NCBI RefSeq assembly: GCF_001546115.1
Contig: NZ_KQ955208.1
Coordinates: 1,505,005 to 1,569,004, forward strand
DNA: 64,000 nt
Direction of reading: 5' to 3'
From: Paracoccus aminovorans
GTDB lineage: Bacteria; Pseudomonadota; Alphaproteobacteria; Rhodobacterales; Rhodobacteraceae
The notes under the pieces are model-generated. The model ran no database searches, had not been told where the DNA came from, and was given only the letters and a program-made list of their open reading frames with translations. Below are positions 29,543 to 37,694 of this stretch, one piece after another. The translations under genes and the position numbers were made by a program. The stretch's first letter is position 1. Each line of letters opens with the position of its first letter.

Positions 29543-30490
29543 CTAGACCATCCCGGTGCGCAGGAAGTCGTGGATATGGATCAGCCCGACCGGCTGGCCG
29601 TCCTCGGCCACCACGAACAGGCTGGTGATGCGGCGGTTCTGCATCTCGGCCAGCGCCGCCTCGGCCAGCTGCCCGGGGCCGATGGTGCGCGGGTTGCGCG
29701 TCATCACCTCGGCGGCGGTATGGTCCAGCAGGCCCTGCATGTGGCGCCGCAGGTCGCCGTCGGTGATGATGCCGGTCAGCCGGCCCTGCGCATCGGTCAC
29801 GCCGGTGACGCCGAAGCTTTTCTGGCTGATGGTCAGCAGCGCGTCGGCCATCGGCGCGGTTTCCGGCACCAGCGGAATATCCTGATGCATCAGGTCGGCG
29901 ACGCGCGACAGCTTGGCGCCCAGCTTGCCGCCGGGGTGGAAGGTGCGGAAATGCTCGGGCGTGAACTTGCGATGCTCCATCAGCGCCACGGCCAGCGCAT
30001 CGCCCAAGGCCATGGTCATGGTGGTCGAGGTGGTGGGCACGATGCCCGTGCCGCAGGCCTCGGCCGCGGCGGGCAGCACCAGCGCCACGTCGGCCTGGCG
30101 CAGCAGGGTCGATTCGGCCCGGCTGGCGACGCCGATCAGCGGGATCTGGAAGCGGCGGGTATGGGCGATCAGGTCGGCCAGCTCCGGCGTCTCGCCCGAG
30201 TTCGACAAGACCAGCGCCACGTCGCTTTGCGTGACCATGCCCAGGTCGCCGTGGCTCGCCTCGGCGGGGTGGACGAATTGCGCCGGCGTCCCGGTCGAGG
30301 CCAGCGTCGCCGCGATCTTGCGCCCGACATGGCCGGACTTGCCCATGCCCGAGACGACGACGCGGCCGCGCGCGACCAGGATCGCCTCGACCGCGCGGTC
30401 GAAGCTGTCGCCCAAGGCCCCGGCCAGTTGGGCCAGCCCCTCGGCCTCGGTCAGGATCACCCTGCGGGCGGTGTCGAGATATGCGCTCAT
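29543..30490 (-). CDS. kdsD: Arabinose-5-phosphate isomerase
   Basis: 315 residues from ATG 30490. N-terminal SIS domain (VVVSGMGKSGHVGRKIAATLASTGTP; NSGETPEL) and two C-terminal CBS domains (TDAQGRLTGIITDGDLRR; ITSLFVVAEDGQPVGLIHIHDFL). It converts ribulose-5-phosphate to arabinose-5-phosphate, the first step of Kdo synthesis for LPS core. It is placed directly upstream of the lptCAB genes, so LPS synthesis and transport are coupled. The rnd gene lies 10 bases upstream. Confidence 0.95.
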   Translation of the reverse strand: MSAYLDTARRVILTEAEGLAQLAGALGDSFDRAVEAILVARGRVVVSGMGKSGHVGRKIAATLASTGTPAQFVHPAEASHGDLGMVTQSDVALVLSNSGETPELADLIAHTRRFQIPLIGVASRAESTLLRQADVALVLPAAAEACGTGIVPTTSTTMTMALGDALAVALMEHRKFTPEHFRTFHPGGKLGAKLSRVADLMHQDIPLVPETAPMADALLTISQKSFGVTGVTDAQGRLTGIITDGDLRRHMQGLLDHTAAEVMTRNPRTIGPGQLAEAALAEMQNRRITSLFVVAEDGQPVGLIHIHDFLRTGMV

Positions 30491-30500
30491 GCCCGGCATC

Positions 30501-31115
30501 CTAATGGCGGAAGATGTCGTTTTCATCCCCCCAGCCCAGCAGGTCCAGATGGGCCCGGGCGGGAAGGAAGTCGAAACAGGCCTGCGCCAGGCCCATGCGA
30601 CCCTCGCGTTCCAGCCGCTTTTCCAGCTCGGCCTTCAGCGCATGCAGGTGCAGCACGTCCGAGGCGGCATATTCCAGCTGCGCGTCGGTCAGGTCGGTCG
30701 CGCCCCAGTCGCTGGTCTGCTGCTGCTTGGAAATATCCACGCCGACCAGTTCCGAGAGCAGGTATTTCAGCCCGTGCCGGTCGGTGAAGGTGCGCACCAT
30801 CTTGCTGGCGATCTTGGTGCACCAGGCGGGCTTGGTCACCACGCCCAGGTTCGCCTCCAGCGCGGCGATGTCGAAGCGGCCGAAGTGGAAGAGCTTCAGC
30901 ACCTTCGGGTCGGTCAGCATCCGGGTCAGGTTCGGCGCCTTGCGCTGGCCCCTGGCGATCTGCACCAGATGGGCGTTGCCGTCGCCGCTGCTCAGCTGCA
31001 CCAGGCACAGCCGGTCGCGGCGCGGGTCCAGCCCCATGGTTTCGGTGTCGATGGCCACGACCGGACCCAGGTCCAGGTCGTCGGGCAGGTCGTTCTGATA
31101 AAGGTTGATGCTCAT
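30501..31115 (-). CDS. Ribonuclease D-type 3'-5' exonuclease, single domain
   Basis: 204 residues, much shorter than E. coli RNase D (about 375) because it lacks the HRDC domains. The DEDDy motifs are complete: AIDTETMGL (DE), FHFGRFDI (Asp) and LEYAASDV (Tyr and Asp). Short RNase D-like proteins are typical of alphaproteobacteria. Possible roles are tRNA 3' processing or RNA turnover. It starts the rnd-kdsD-lpt run and is divergent from the TonB-dependent receptor. Confidence 0.9.
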   Translation of the reverse strand: MSINLYQNDLPDDLDLGPVVAIDTETMGLDPRRDRLCLVQLSSGDGNAHLVQIARGQRKAPNLTRMLTDPKVLKLFHFGRFDIAALEANLGVVTKPAWCTKIASKMVRTFTDRHGLKYLLSELVGVDISKQQQTSDWGATDLTDAQLEYAASDVLHLHALKAELEKRLEREGRMGLAQACFDFLPARAHLDLLGWGDENDIFRH

Positions 31116-31237
31116 CCTGCGCTTTCCGCGGTGCGAATTGCGCCTGCTCTAGCGCCTTTGCCCGGCTTTGGCAAAGCCAGGCTGCAAGGGGCGGCGCCCA
31201 GGCGACTGCGGCAGGAATGCCACAAACCCTAGCTTTT

Positions 31238-31267
31238 CTCTCACCCATTCGTGAGAATTCTTGAGAG
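31238..31267. promoter_or_regulatory. Inverted repeats upstream of the TonB-dependent receptor
   Basis: TCTCAC (31239-31244) pairs with GTGAGA (31251-31256). CTCTCA (31238-31243) also pairs with TGAGAG (31262-31267), and AGAATTCT (31254-31261) is itself palindromic. This nested arrangement about 75-100 bases before the receptor start looks like a regulator site, perhaps iron responsive; the regulator is unknown. Confidence 0.4.
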
Positions 31268-31337
31268 ATTTTATTGCCTATTCTGGCGAGCTGCCTATGA
31301 AGTCGCGGCAAAGTTCCAACTGACGAAGGCCTGGCCC

Positions 31338-33350
31338 ATGAGATTGTCGCAGCTTCTTCCCCTTGCCGGGGTCTCCACCCTTGCCCTTGCCTCGGCGCTT
31401 CACGCGCAGGATCTGGCCGGTGCCGACCAGGCCCAGACCGTGGTGCTGAACCCGATCACCCTGGTCGCCGGCGGCCAGGAGAACGTCGAGGCCACCGGCG
31501 GCGTCACGGTCACGCCCGAGGACCTGGAGGCGATGCAGCCCGCCGACGTGTCCGAGCTGTTCGCCCGCGATTCCGCCATCACCGTCTCGGGCGGCGGCGG
31601 CCCTGCGAAAAAGGTTAGTGTTTTCGGCATCGAGCAATCATTGCTCGCTGTTACAGTGGACGGAGTGCCGCAAGCACAGACAAGCTGGCACCACACCGGC
31701 TCGAACGTGATCGACCCGGCCTTCCTGAAGTCTGTCGAGGTCGAGGCGGGCGCGGCAGCAGCCGATTCCGGCTTTGCCGCCGCAGCAGGTGCGCTGCGCT
31801 ACGAGACGGTCGGCGCACTCGACATGCTGGAAGCCGGGCAGAACACCGGCGGCCGTGTTGGGCTTTCCTATGGCTCAAATGGTCGCGGTTTCTCGGGCAG
31901 CTTGGCCGGCTATGGCCGCAGCGGCGGGTTCGATTGGTTCATCATGGCCCATGGCTCGAACGGCGACAATTACGATAGCGGCGACGGCAAGGAGATTCTC
32001 GGCACCGAGCCTGCTGCGCGGAATATCTTGGCCAAGCTGGGTTATGAATTCGAAGGGCACCGGATCGAACTTGGTCTGGAACGCAGCCGCGACGACGCCG
32101 ATCGCCTGATCAAGGCGAACATGGGTCTTGCCGGCGACGAGGTCCATCCGCTCAAGGTCAGCCGCGATACGGTCAAGCTGACCTATACCTCAACCGATCC
32201 GACCGACATGTGGGATCCCGAGGTTTCGCTTTACTTCAGCCAGTACGAATACTGGCGGCCGAATTATCCGACGTTGCGAGGCGACGACTATCTCTACGTG
32301 ACGAACGGAAACGCGATCTTCAATGAGGATCAATTCGGCGGCAAGGCGCAGAACACCTTCACGGTCGGCGCCGGCAAGATCACGGCGGGGATCGATTTCA
32401 ACGAACACGACTACTCCACCGACAACTATGGCAACAACAACCGTCGTTACCGCAACTTCTCGACGAGCCAGATCGGAATCTTCGCCCAAGGGCGATTCGA
32501 GTTCGAGAACGGCCTCAGCCTTTCGACCGGCGCCCGCTACGACGCGCATCGCTTTACCGATTGGAACGGCGAGCGGTTCAGCGATTCCGGCGCCAGCGTG
32601 AACGGCACCGTCGCCTATCGCGTCAACGACAGTATCGAGGTTTTCGCCGGCGCTTCGCGCACCTGGCTGGGTTACGTCATCGGCGATTATGGCTATGTCC
32701 ATGCCCGCGACGACGGTTTCGTCACCGATCCGAGCCTGGACACGGGCACGGCCAAGAACCTCAAGGTGGGTGCGAACTTCAACGGCAGCGCCTGGCAGGG
32801 TGGCATCACCGTCTTTGACACCAAGATCGACGGGTTGCTGAGCTATGAATCCCCGACCCTGCTGACCAACCGCGCCGAGGAGTACCGCAGCAAGGGTTTC
32901 ACCCTGCACGGCACCTATGATTTTGGCAACACCCGGATCGGCGCCTCCTTCACCAAGGCGGATGTCACCGGCGACGACGAAGAAGTCGTGGCGAACAATG
33001 GCGTCTATTTCATGCCGGTGGGCGAGACCGCCGCGCTGTGGGTCGATCACGACGTGTCGGCATGGAACACTGTCCTCGGCGCTTCGGTGGAGTGGGCTGG
33101 TTCCATCGACGAGCGGATCGTCGAGGGCACGACCTATTACAAGCAGCCGTCCTATACGGTGGTTAACGCCTATGCAGAATGGACGCCCCAGGCATACGAG
33201 AAAGTGGCGGTCCGGCTCAGCGTAGACAACCTGTTCGACAAGAACTATTATGAGCGTTCGGGCTTCGGCGCGAATGATGGACGCGGGGGGATCGAACCGG
33301 TTTGGGCCCCCGGCCGCACGGTCACGCTGGGCGCGACGATGAAGTTCTGA
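31338..33350 (+). CDS. TonB-dependent outer-membrane receptor, haem/siderophore type
   Basis: 670 residues from ATG 31338. Signal peptide [20 protein letters not shown] with cleavage after LHA. A TonB-box-like TVVLNPITL precedes a plug domain ([43 protein letters not shown]). The beta-barrel follows and ends with an aromatic residue (TLGATMKF), as outer-membrane proteins do. The [15 protein letters not shown] plug pattern resembles the haemoglobin/haem receptor group, but substrate cannot be fixed. Codon use looks less GC-rich than the neighbours, suggesting later acquisition. No tonB, exbBD or permease lies nearby. A terminator follows. Confidence 0.9.
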   Translation: MRLSQLLPLAGVSTLALASALHAQDLAGADQAQTVVLNPITLVAGGQENVEATGGVTVTPEDLEAMQPADVSELFARDSAITVSGGGGPAKKVSVFGIEQSLLAVTVDGVPQAQTSWHHTGSNVIDPAFLKSVEVEAGAAAADSGFAAAAGALRYETVGALDMLEAGQNTGGRVGLSYGSNGRGFSGSLAGYGRSGGFDWFIMAHGSNGDNYDSGDGKEILGTEPAARNILAKLGYEFEGHRIELGLERSRDDADRLIKANMGLAGDEVHPLKVSRDTVKLTYTSTDPTDMWDPEVSLYFSQYEYWRPNYPTLRGDDYLYVTNGNAIFNEDQFGGKAQNTFTVGAGKITAGIDFNEHDYSTDNYGNNNRRYRNFSTSQIGIFAQGRFEFENGLSLSTGARYDAHRFTDWNGERFSDSGASVNGTVAYRVNDSIEVFAGASRTWLGYVIGDYGYVHARDDGFVTDPSLDTGTAKNLKVGANFNGSAWQGGITVFDTKIDGLLSYESPTLLTNRAEEYRSKGFTLHGTYDFGNTRIGASFTKADVTGDDEEVVANNGVYFMPVGETAALWVDHDVSAWNTVLGASVEWAGSIDERIVEGTTYYKQPSYTVVNAYAEWTPQAYEKVAVRLSVDNLFDKNYYERSGFGANDGRGGIEPVWAPGRTVTLGATMKF

Positions 33351-33377
33351 CTTCTCGCCAACCCGCGCATGGCACGA

Positions 33378-33404
33378 AAGGCCCTCCTTCGCGAGGGCCT
33401 TTTT
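33378..33404 (+). terminator. Terminator after the TonB-dependent receptor
   Basis: Stem GGCCCTC/GAGGGCC with a CTTCGC loop and TTTTT, 28 bases after the stop. Confidence 0.85.
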
Positions 33405-33420
33405 CCTATGCGTAATCCTC

Positions 33421-33442
33421 TATAATGATATTTGAAATATCA
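33421..33442 (+). promoter_or_regulatory. TATAAT box overlapped by a perfect palindromic operator candidate
   Basis: TATAAT (33421-33426) is a perfect -10 element. It shares one base with the palindrome TGATATTTGAAATATCA (33426-33442), whose arms are exact reverse complements around one G. This would place a repressor right over the transcription start of the small XRE gene. No good -35 is visible. Confidence 0.6.
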
Positions 33443-33488
33443 ATATACCTATGATAGCCATGCGTCATCAAGGATTGGGAATCAGCGC

Positions 33489-33746
33489 ATGATGACCTCG
33501 GCCCAGATGCGTGCGGCGCGTGCCCTGCTTGGCATCGACCAGAAGCGGCTGGCCGAGCTTTCCGGCCTGTCGGTCCCCACGATCCAGCGCATGGAAGCCA
33601 GCGACGGCAATGTGCGCGGCGTCGTCGACAGCCTGACCCGCGTGGTCGAGGCGCTCGAGGCCGCCGGGGTCGAGCTGATCGGCGAGGGTGCGGCCAGCGC
33701 CTCGGGCGGGCGCGGCGTGCGGCTGAAATCCGGTCCGACGAGTTAA
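33489..33746 (+). CDS. Small XRE-family transcriptional regulator
   Basis: 85 residues from ATG 33489 (a second ATG follows directly). A Cro/C1-type HTH covers residues 5-55 (QMRAARALLGIDQKRLAELSG, VPTIQRMEAS), followed by a helix (DSLTRVVEALEAAGVELIGEG) common in short antitoxin-like or stand-alone XRE proteins, and a charged tail. A palindrome over its own promoter suggests autoregulation. No toxin gene is adjacent, because the next gene is a SulP transporter. A role controlling the receptor or transporter is possible. Confidence 0.85.
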   Translation: MMTSAQMRAARALLGIDQKRLAELSGLSVPTIQRMEASDGNVRGVVDSLTRVVEALEAAGVELIGEGAASASGGRGVRLKSGPTS

Positions 33747-33812
33747 TCGCGACGGCGACCGCCGACGACAGCCGACGATCCCGCCGCCTCCTTTGCGAAG
33801 GTGCGGCCCAAG

Positions 33813-35483
33813 ATGATGCAGCAAGCCCGTGCGAACCCCGGTTTCGCGCCGCTTTTCACCCCGAAACTGGTCACCGTCCTGCGCGAGGGCTATGGCGCCG
33901 GCCAGCTGCGCGCCGATGCGCTGGCCGGGCTGACCGTCGCCATCGTGGCGCTGCCGCTGTCGATGGCCATCGCGATTGCCTCGGGCGCGACCCCGGCCCA
34001 AGGGCTTTACACCGCCATTGTCGGCGGCTTCCTGGTCTCGGCGCTCGGCGGCTCGCGCTTCCAGATCGGCGGGCCGGCCGGGGCCTTCATCGTGCTGGTC
34101 GCGGGGATCGTCGCGCAATACGGCATGGAGGGGCTGATCCTCGCCACCTTCATGTCCGGGATGATGCTGGTCGCGATCGGGCTCTTGCGGTTGGGCACCT
34201 TCATCAAGTTCATCCCCTTTCCGGTGACGGTCGGCTTCACCGCCGGCATCGCCGTCATCATCTTCGCCAGCCAGCTGAAGGAAATCTTCGGCCTGGACAT
34301 GGCGCATGAGCCGGGGGAACTGCTGGAGAAGATCCCGGCGCTGTGGAGCGCGCGGGCCACGCTGACGCCCATGGCCCTGGCGCTGGCGCTGACGACCGTC
34401 GCGGTGATCCTGGGGCTGAAGCGCCTGCGGCCGCATTGGCCGGGCATGCTGATCGCCGTGGCGCTGGCGGCCGGTATCGTGGCCCTGAGCGGGGCGGATG
34501 TGGCGACCATCGGCAGCAAGTTCGGCGGCATCCCCTCGACCCTGCCCGCGCCGGCGCTGCCGGATGTTTCGTGGCAGAAGGTGCTGGCGCTGCTGCCCGC
34601 GGCGCTGTCGCTGACGCTGCTCGGCGCCATCGAATCGCTGCTCTCGGCGGTGGTCGCGGATGGCATGACCGGCCGCCGCCACCGCTCGAATTGCGAGTTG
34701 GTGGCGCAAGGGGTGGCGAACATGGGCTCGGCGCTGTTCGGCGGCATCTGCGTCACCGGCACCATAGCGCGGACCGCGACCAATGTGCGCTCGGGCGCGC
34801 ATGGGCCGGTGGCGGGCATGCTGCATGCGCTGTTTCTGCTGGCCTTCATGCTGGTGGCGGCGCCGCTCGCCGCCTATATCCCGCTGGCGGCGCTGGCCGG
34901 GGTGCTGGCGGTGGTGGCCTGGAACATGATCGAGAAGCCGGCGATCGCCATCCTGCTGCGCTCGGGCCGGGGCGAGGCGGCGGTGCTTCTGGTGACCTTT
35001 GCCCTGACCGTGTTTCGCGACCTGACCGAGGCCATCGTCACCGGCCTGGCGCTGGGATCGGTGCTGTTCATCCAGCGCATGAGCCAGGCCACCGGCATCG
35101 AGGATCAGACGCCGCTGGTCGCCCCGGACCGGCCTGACGGCGAGGCGCGGCCGGATCAGCCGCAGCCGCGCGACGTGGTGGTCTATCGCATCTCGGGGGC
35201 GCTGTTCTTCGGGGCAACGGCCAGCATCGGCTCGGTGCTGGACAATATCCACGACGGCGCGCGCCGGCTGGTGGTGGATTTCAGCGCCGTGCCCTTTCTG
35301 GACGCGACCGGCGCCAATATGATCGAAGGCCTGGCGCACAAGGCGCATCGGCGCGGGGTCGAGCTGTGGCTGACCGGCACCCGCCGCGACATGCGCCGCC
35401 TGCTGCTGACGCATGGGCTGCGCCGGCCGCTGGTGCGCTATGCCGCAAGCGTGGACGCCGCCCTTGCTCCCCGCCCTGCGTGA
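33813..35483 (+). CDS. SulP-family anion transporter with STAS domain
   Basis: About 556 residues; ATG 33813 chosen, although a GTG at 33801 is possible. Roughly 10-12 hydrophobic segments include the family signature region (ALPLSMAIAIASGATPAQGLYTAIVGGFL) and GPAGAFIVLVAGIV. A C-terminal STAS domain follows (VVVYRISGALFFGATAS, VDFSAVPFLDATGANMI). SulP proteins carry sulfate, bicarbonate or other anions; the substrate is not evident here. It is convergent with purU and separated from it by a copy of the gene-end motif. Confidence 0.9.
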   Translation: MMQQARANPGFAPLFTPKLVTVLREGYGAGQLRADALAGLTVAIVALPLSMAIAIASGATPAQGLYTAIVGGFLVSALGGSRFQIGGPAGAFIVLVAGIVAQYGMEGLILATFMSGMMLVAIGLLRLGTFIKFIPFPVTVGFTAGIAVIIFASQLKEIFGLDMAHEPGELLEKIPALWSARATLTPMALALALTTVAVILGLKRLRPHWPGMLIAVALAAGIVALSGADVATIGSKFGGIPSTLPAPALPDVSWQKVLALLPAALSLTLLGAIESLLSAVVADGMTGRRHRSNCELVAQGVANMGSALFGGICVTGTIARTATNVRSGAHGPVAGMLHALFLLAFMLVAAPLAAYIPLAALAGVLAVVAWNMIEKPAIAILLRSGRGEAAVLLVTFALTVFRDLTEAIVTGLALGSVLFIQRMSQATGIEDQTPLVAPDRPDGEARPDQPQPRDVVVYRISGALFFGATASIGSVLDNIHDGARRLVVDFSAVPFLDATGANMIEGLAHKAHRRGVELWLTGTRRDMRRLLLTHGLRRPLVRYAASVDAALAPRPA

Positions 35484-35507
35484 TCCTGGCCGTTGCCGGC
35501 CTCCGGC

Positions 35508-35532
35508 GGGGGTATTTTTGCAACGGAGAAGA
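35508..35532 (+). repeat. Dispersed gene-end motif, copy 5
   Basis: Reads GGGGGTATTTTTGCAACGGA then GAAGA, in the gap between convergent SulP and purU genes. Confidence 0.55.
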
Positions 35533-35578
35533 CATGCGCTGGGCAAGGGCGGCTCGATGGCCGCCCTGCGTGGGCTTT

Positions 35579-36463
35579 TCACCCCATGCGCTCGGAGGCA
35601 TAGGACCCCGGGGAGGGCGGGAAGACGACGGTCTTGTTGCCGTTGAGGAAGACGCGGCGGTGGATATGGGCGTGGATGGCGCGGGCCAGGACCTGGCTTT
35701 CGACGTCGCGGCCCAGCGAGACATAGTCGTCGGGCGACTGGGCATGGGTGACGCGGATGATGTCCTGCTCGATGATCGGGCCCTCGTCGAGATCCGCGGT
35801 CACGTAATGCGAGGTGGCGCCGATCAGCTTCACGCCGCGCTCGAAGGCCTGCTTGTAGGGATTGGCGCCCTTGAAGCTGGGCAGGAACGAGTGGTGGATG
35901 TTGATGATCCGCCCCGACATCGCCTTGCACATCTCGTCCGACAGGACCTGCATGTAGCGCGCCAGCACGATCAGCTCGGCGCCGGAATCGCGCACGATGC
36001 GCATCTGCTCGGCCTCGGCCTGCGGCTTGTTCTCCTTGGTGACCTTGATGCAGTGGAAGGGGATGTCGTGGTTCACCACCACCTTCTGATAGTCCATGTG
36101 GTTCGAGATCACCGCCACGATCTCGATCGGCAAGGCGCCGATGCGCCAGCGATACAGAAGGTCGTTCAGGCAATGGCCGAAGCGGCTGACCATGATCACG
36201 ACCTTCATCTTCTCGGCCTCGTCATGGAAGGCCGAGACCATGCCGAAGGCCTTGGCGGTCTCGGCGAAATCGGCGCGCAGCTCCTCGAGGCCGACGCCCT
36301 CCTCGGACAGGAAGCTGACGCGCATGAAGAACTTGTCGTTCTCCATGTCGTCGAACTGGCTCGAGTCGGTGATGTTGCAGCCCTTCTCGGCAAGATAGCC
36401 CGAGATGGCGGCAACGATGCCCCGCGTCGTCGGGCAGGCTACGGTCAGGCAGTATTTGGTCAT
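35579..36463 (-). CDS. purU: Formyltetrahydrofolate deformylase
   Basis: 294 residues from ATG 36463. An N-terminal ACT domain (LTVACPTTRGIVAAISGYLAEKG) precedes the formyltransferase-fold hydrolase domain. The catalytic Asn-His-Asp can be read in INIHHSFLPSF and DLDEGPIIEQD, and YKQAFERGVKLIGATSHYV is characteristic. It releases formate from 10-formyl-THF, balancing the one-carbon pool. folD lies upstream on the same strand, separated by 127 bases with a motif copy. Confidence 0.96.
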   Translation of the reverse strand: MTKYCLTVACPTTRGIVAAISGYLAEKGCNITDSSQFDDMENDKFFMRVSFLSEEGVGLEELRADFAETAKAFGMVSAFHDEAEKMKVVIMVSRFGHCLNDLLYRWRIGALPIEIVAVISNHMDYQKVVVNHDIPFHCIKVTKENKPQAEAEQMRIVRDSGAELIVLARYMQVLSDEMCKAMSGRIINIHHSFLPSFKGANPYKQAFERGVKLIGATSHYVTADLDEGPIIEQDIIRVTHAQSPDDYVSLGRDVESQVLARAIHAHIHRRVFLNGNKTVVFPPSPGSYASERMG

Positions 36464-36495
36464 CGTGCTCTCCACTGTGCCCGGGCGGGGCCCGG

Positions 36496-36518
36496 CTTCT
36501 TTCTTGTGCAAATATCCC
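36496..36518 (-). repeat. Dispersed gene-end motif, copy 6
   Basis: On the minus strand GGGATATTTGCACAAGAAAG then AAG. It lies downstream of folD and upstream of the purU start, that is, at the folD 3' end. Confidence 0.6.
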
Positions 36519-36590
36519 GGGGGAACGCGCCCGTGGCCCCACCCTGGGGCCGCGGGCGGGTGGGGGCAGAGCCCCCGGCCCCCGGCAATC

Positions 36591-37475
36591 TCAGCCGACC
36601 AGCTCGGGGTCGGGCAGCCCGTTCGCCCGGCAGCAGGCGGTCAGCGTATTGGCCAAGAGGCAGGCGATGGTCATCGGCCCGACGCCGCCCGGCACCGGGG
36701 TGATGGCGCCGGCGACCCGGGCCGCGCTGTCGAAGTCCACGTCGCCGACCAGCCGGGTGCGGCCGTCCTCCTCGATGCGGTTGATGCCGACGTCGATCAC
36801 CGTGGCGCCGGGCTTGACCCAGTCGCCGGGGATCATCCGCGGCCGGCCGACGGCGGCGACCAGGATGTCGGCGCTGCGGCAGACCTCGGCCAGGTTCTTC
36901 GTGCGGCTATGCGCGATGGTGACGGTGCAGCTCTCGCCCAGCAAGAGCTGCGCCATCGGCTTGCCGACGATGTTCGAGCGCCCGACCACGACCGCGTTCA
37001 GCCCCGAGAGATCGCCCAGCCGGTCGCGCAGCATCAAGAGGCAGCCCAGGGGCGTGCAGGGCACCATGCTCTTCTGCCCGGTGCCCAGAAGGCCCACGTT
37101 CAGGATGTGGAAGCCGTCGACGTCCTTTGCCGGATCGATGGCGTTGATCACCGCCTCGGCATCCATATGCGCGGGCAGCGGCAGCTGCACCAGGATGCCA
37201 TGCACCGCCGGGTCGGCGTTCAGTTTCTCGACCAGCGCCAGCAGCTCCGCCTGTCCGGTCTCGGCCGGCAGCTTGTGCTCCCAGGAGGCCATGCCGGCCT
37301 CGCGGGTCTGGATGCCCTTGTTCCGGACATAGACCTCGGAGGCCGGATCCTCGCCCACCAGCACCACCGCCAGCCCCGGCACGATCCCCCGCGCCGCCAG
37401 CCCGGCAACCGCATCGGCAACGCGACCGCGCAAAACAGACGCAAACGCCTTCCCGTCAATGATTTCTGCCGTCAT
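36591..37475 (-). CDS. folD: Bifunctional methylene-THF dehydrogenase/methenyl-THF cyclohydrolase
   Basis: 294 residues with a strong ribosome binding site (GAAGGAGGATAGTGT). The signature elements are [11 protein letters not shown] with the catalytic Lys, [12 protein letters not shown], the NADP-binding [18 protein letters not shown], and the C-terminal [16 protein letters not shown]. It interconverts 5,10-methylene-, methenyl- and 10-formyl-THF. With PurU downstream, the pair forms a one-carbon module that can turn methylene-THF into formate. Confidence 0.98.
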   Translation of the reverse strand: MTAEIIDGKAFASVLRGRVADAVAGLAARGIVPGLAVVLVGEDPASEVYVRNKGIQTREAGMASWEHKLPAETGQAELLALVEKLNADPAVHGILVQLPLPAHMDAEAVINAIDPAKDVDGFHILNVGLLGTGQKSMVPCTPLGCLLMLRDRLGDLSGLNAVVVGRSNIVGKPMAQLLLGESCTVTIAHSRTKNLAEVCRSADILVAAVGRPRMIPGDWVKPGATVIDVGINRIEEDGRTRLVGDVDFDSAARVAGAITPVPGGVGPMTIACLLANTLTACCRANGLPDPELVG

Positions 37476-37694
37476 ACACTATCCTCCTTCGCTTTCCGCC
37501 CCTACCGGCCGGTTCGTTCCGACCGCCATTGCGGATAGCGCAGGCACCGAGACCTGCAAACCCATACCTTGGCTGAGGCTTGCCCGGTTCCGGCCGCGCA
37601 TGTCTTGCCATTTTCGCAACCTTTTTCAGGCCGATCCCCACCGGGGCCGGGCAGTTTTGCGACGGAAGGATGCGATTTTGCGACCCGGCCTGCG

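Noticed and set aside
33489-33746. Antitoxin of a toxin-antitoxin pair
   Set aside because: The length suits an antitoxin, but the genes on both sides are a receptor and a transporter, with no toxin-sized partner.
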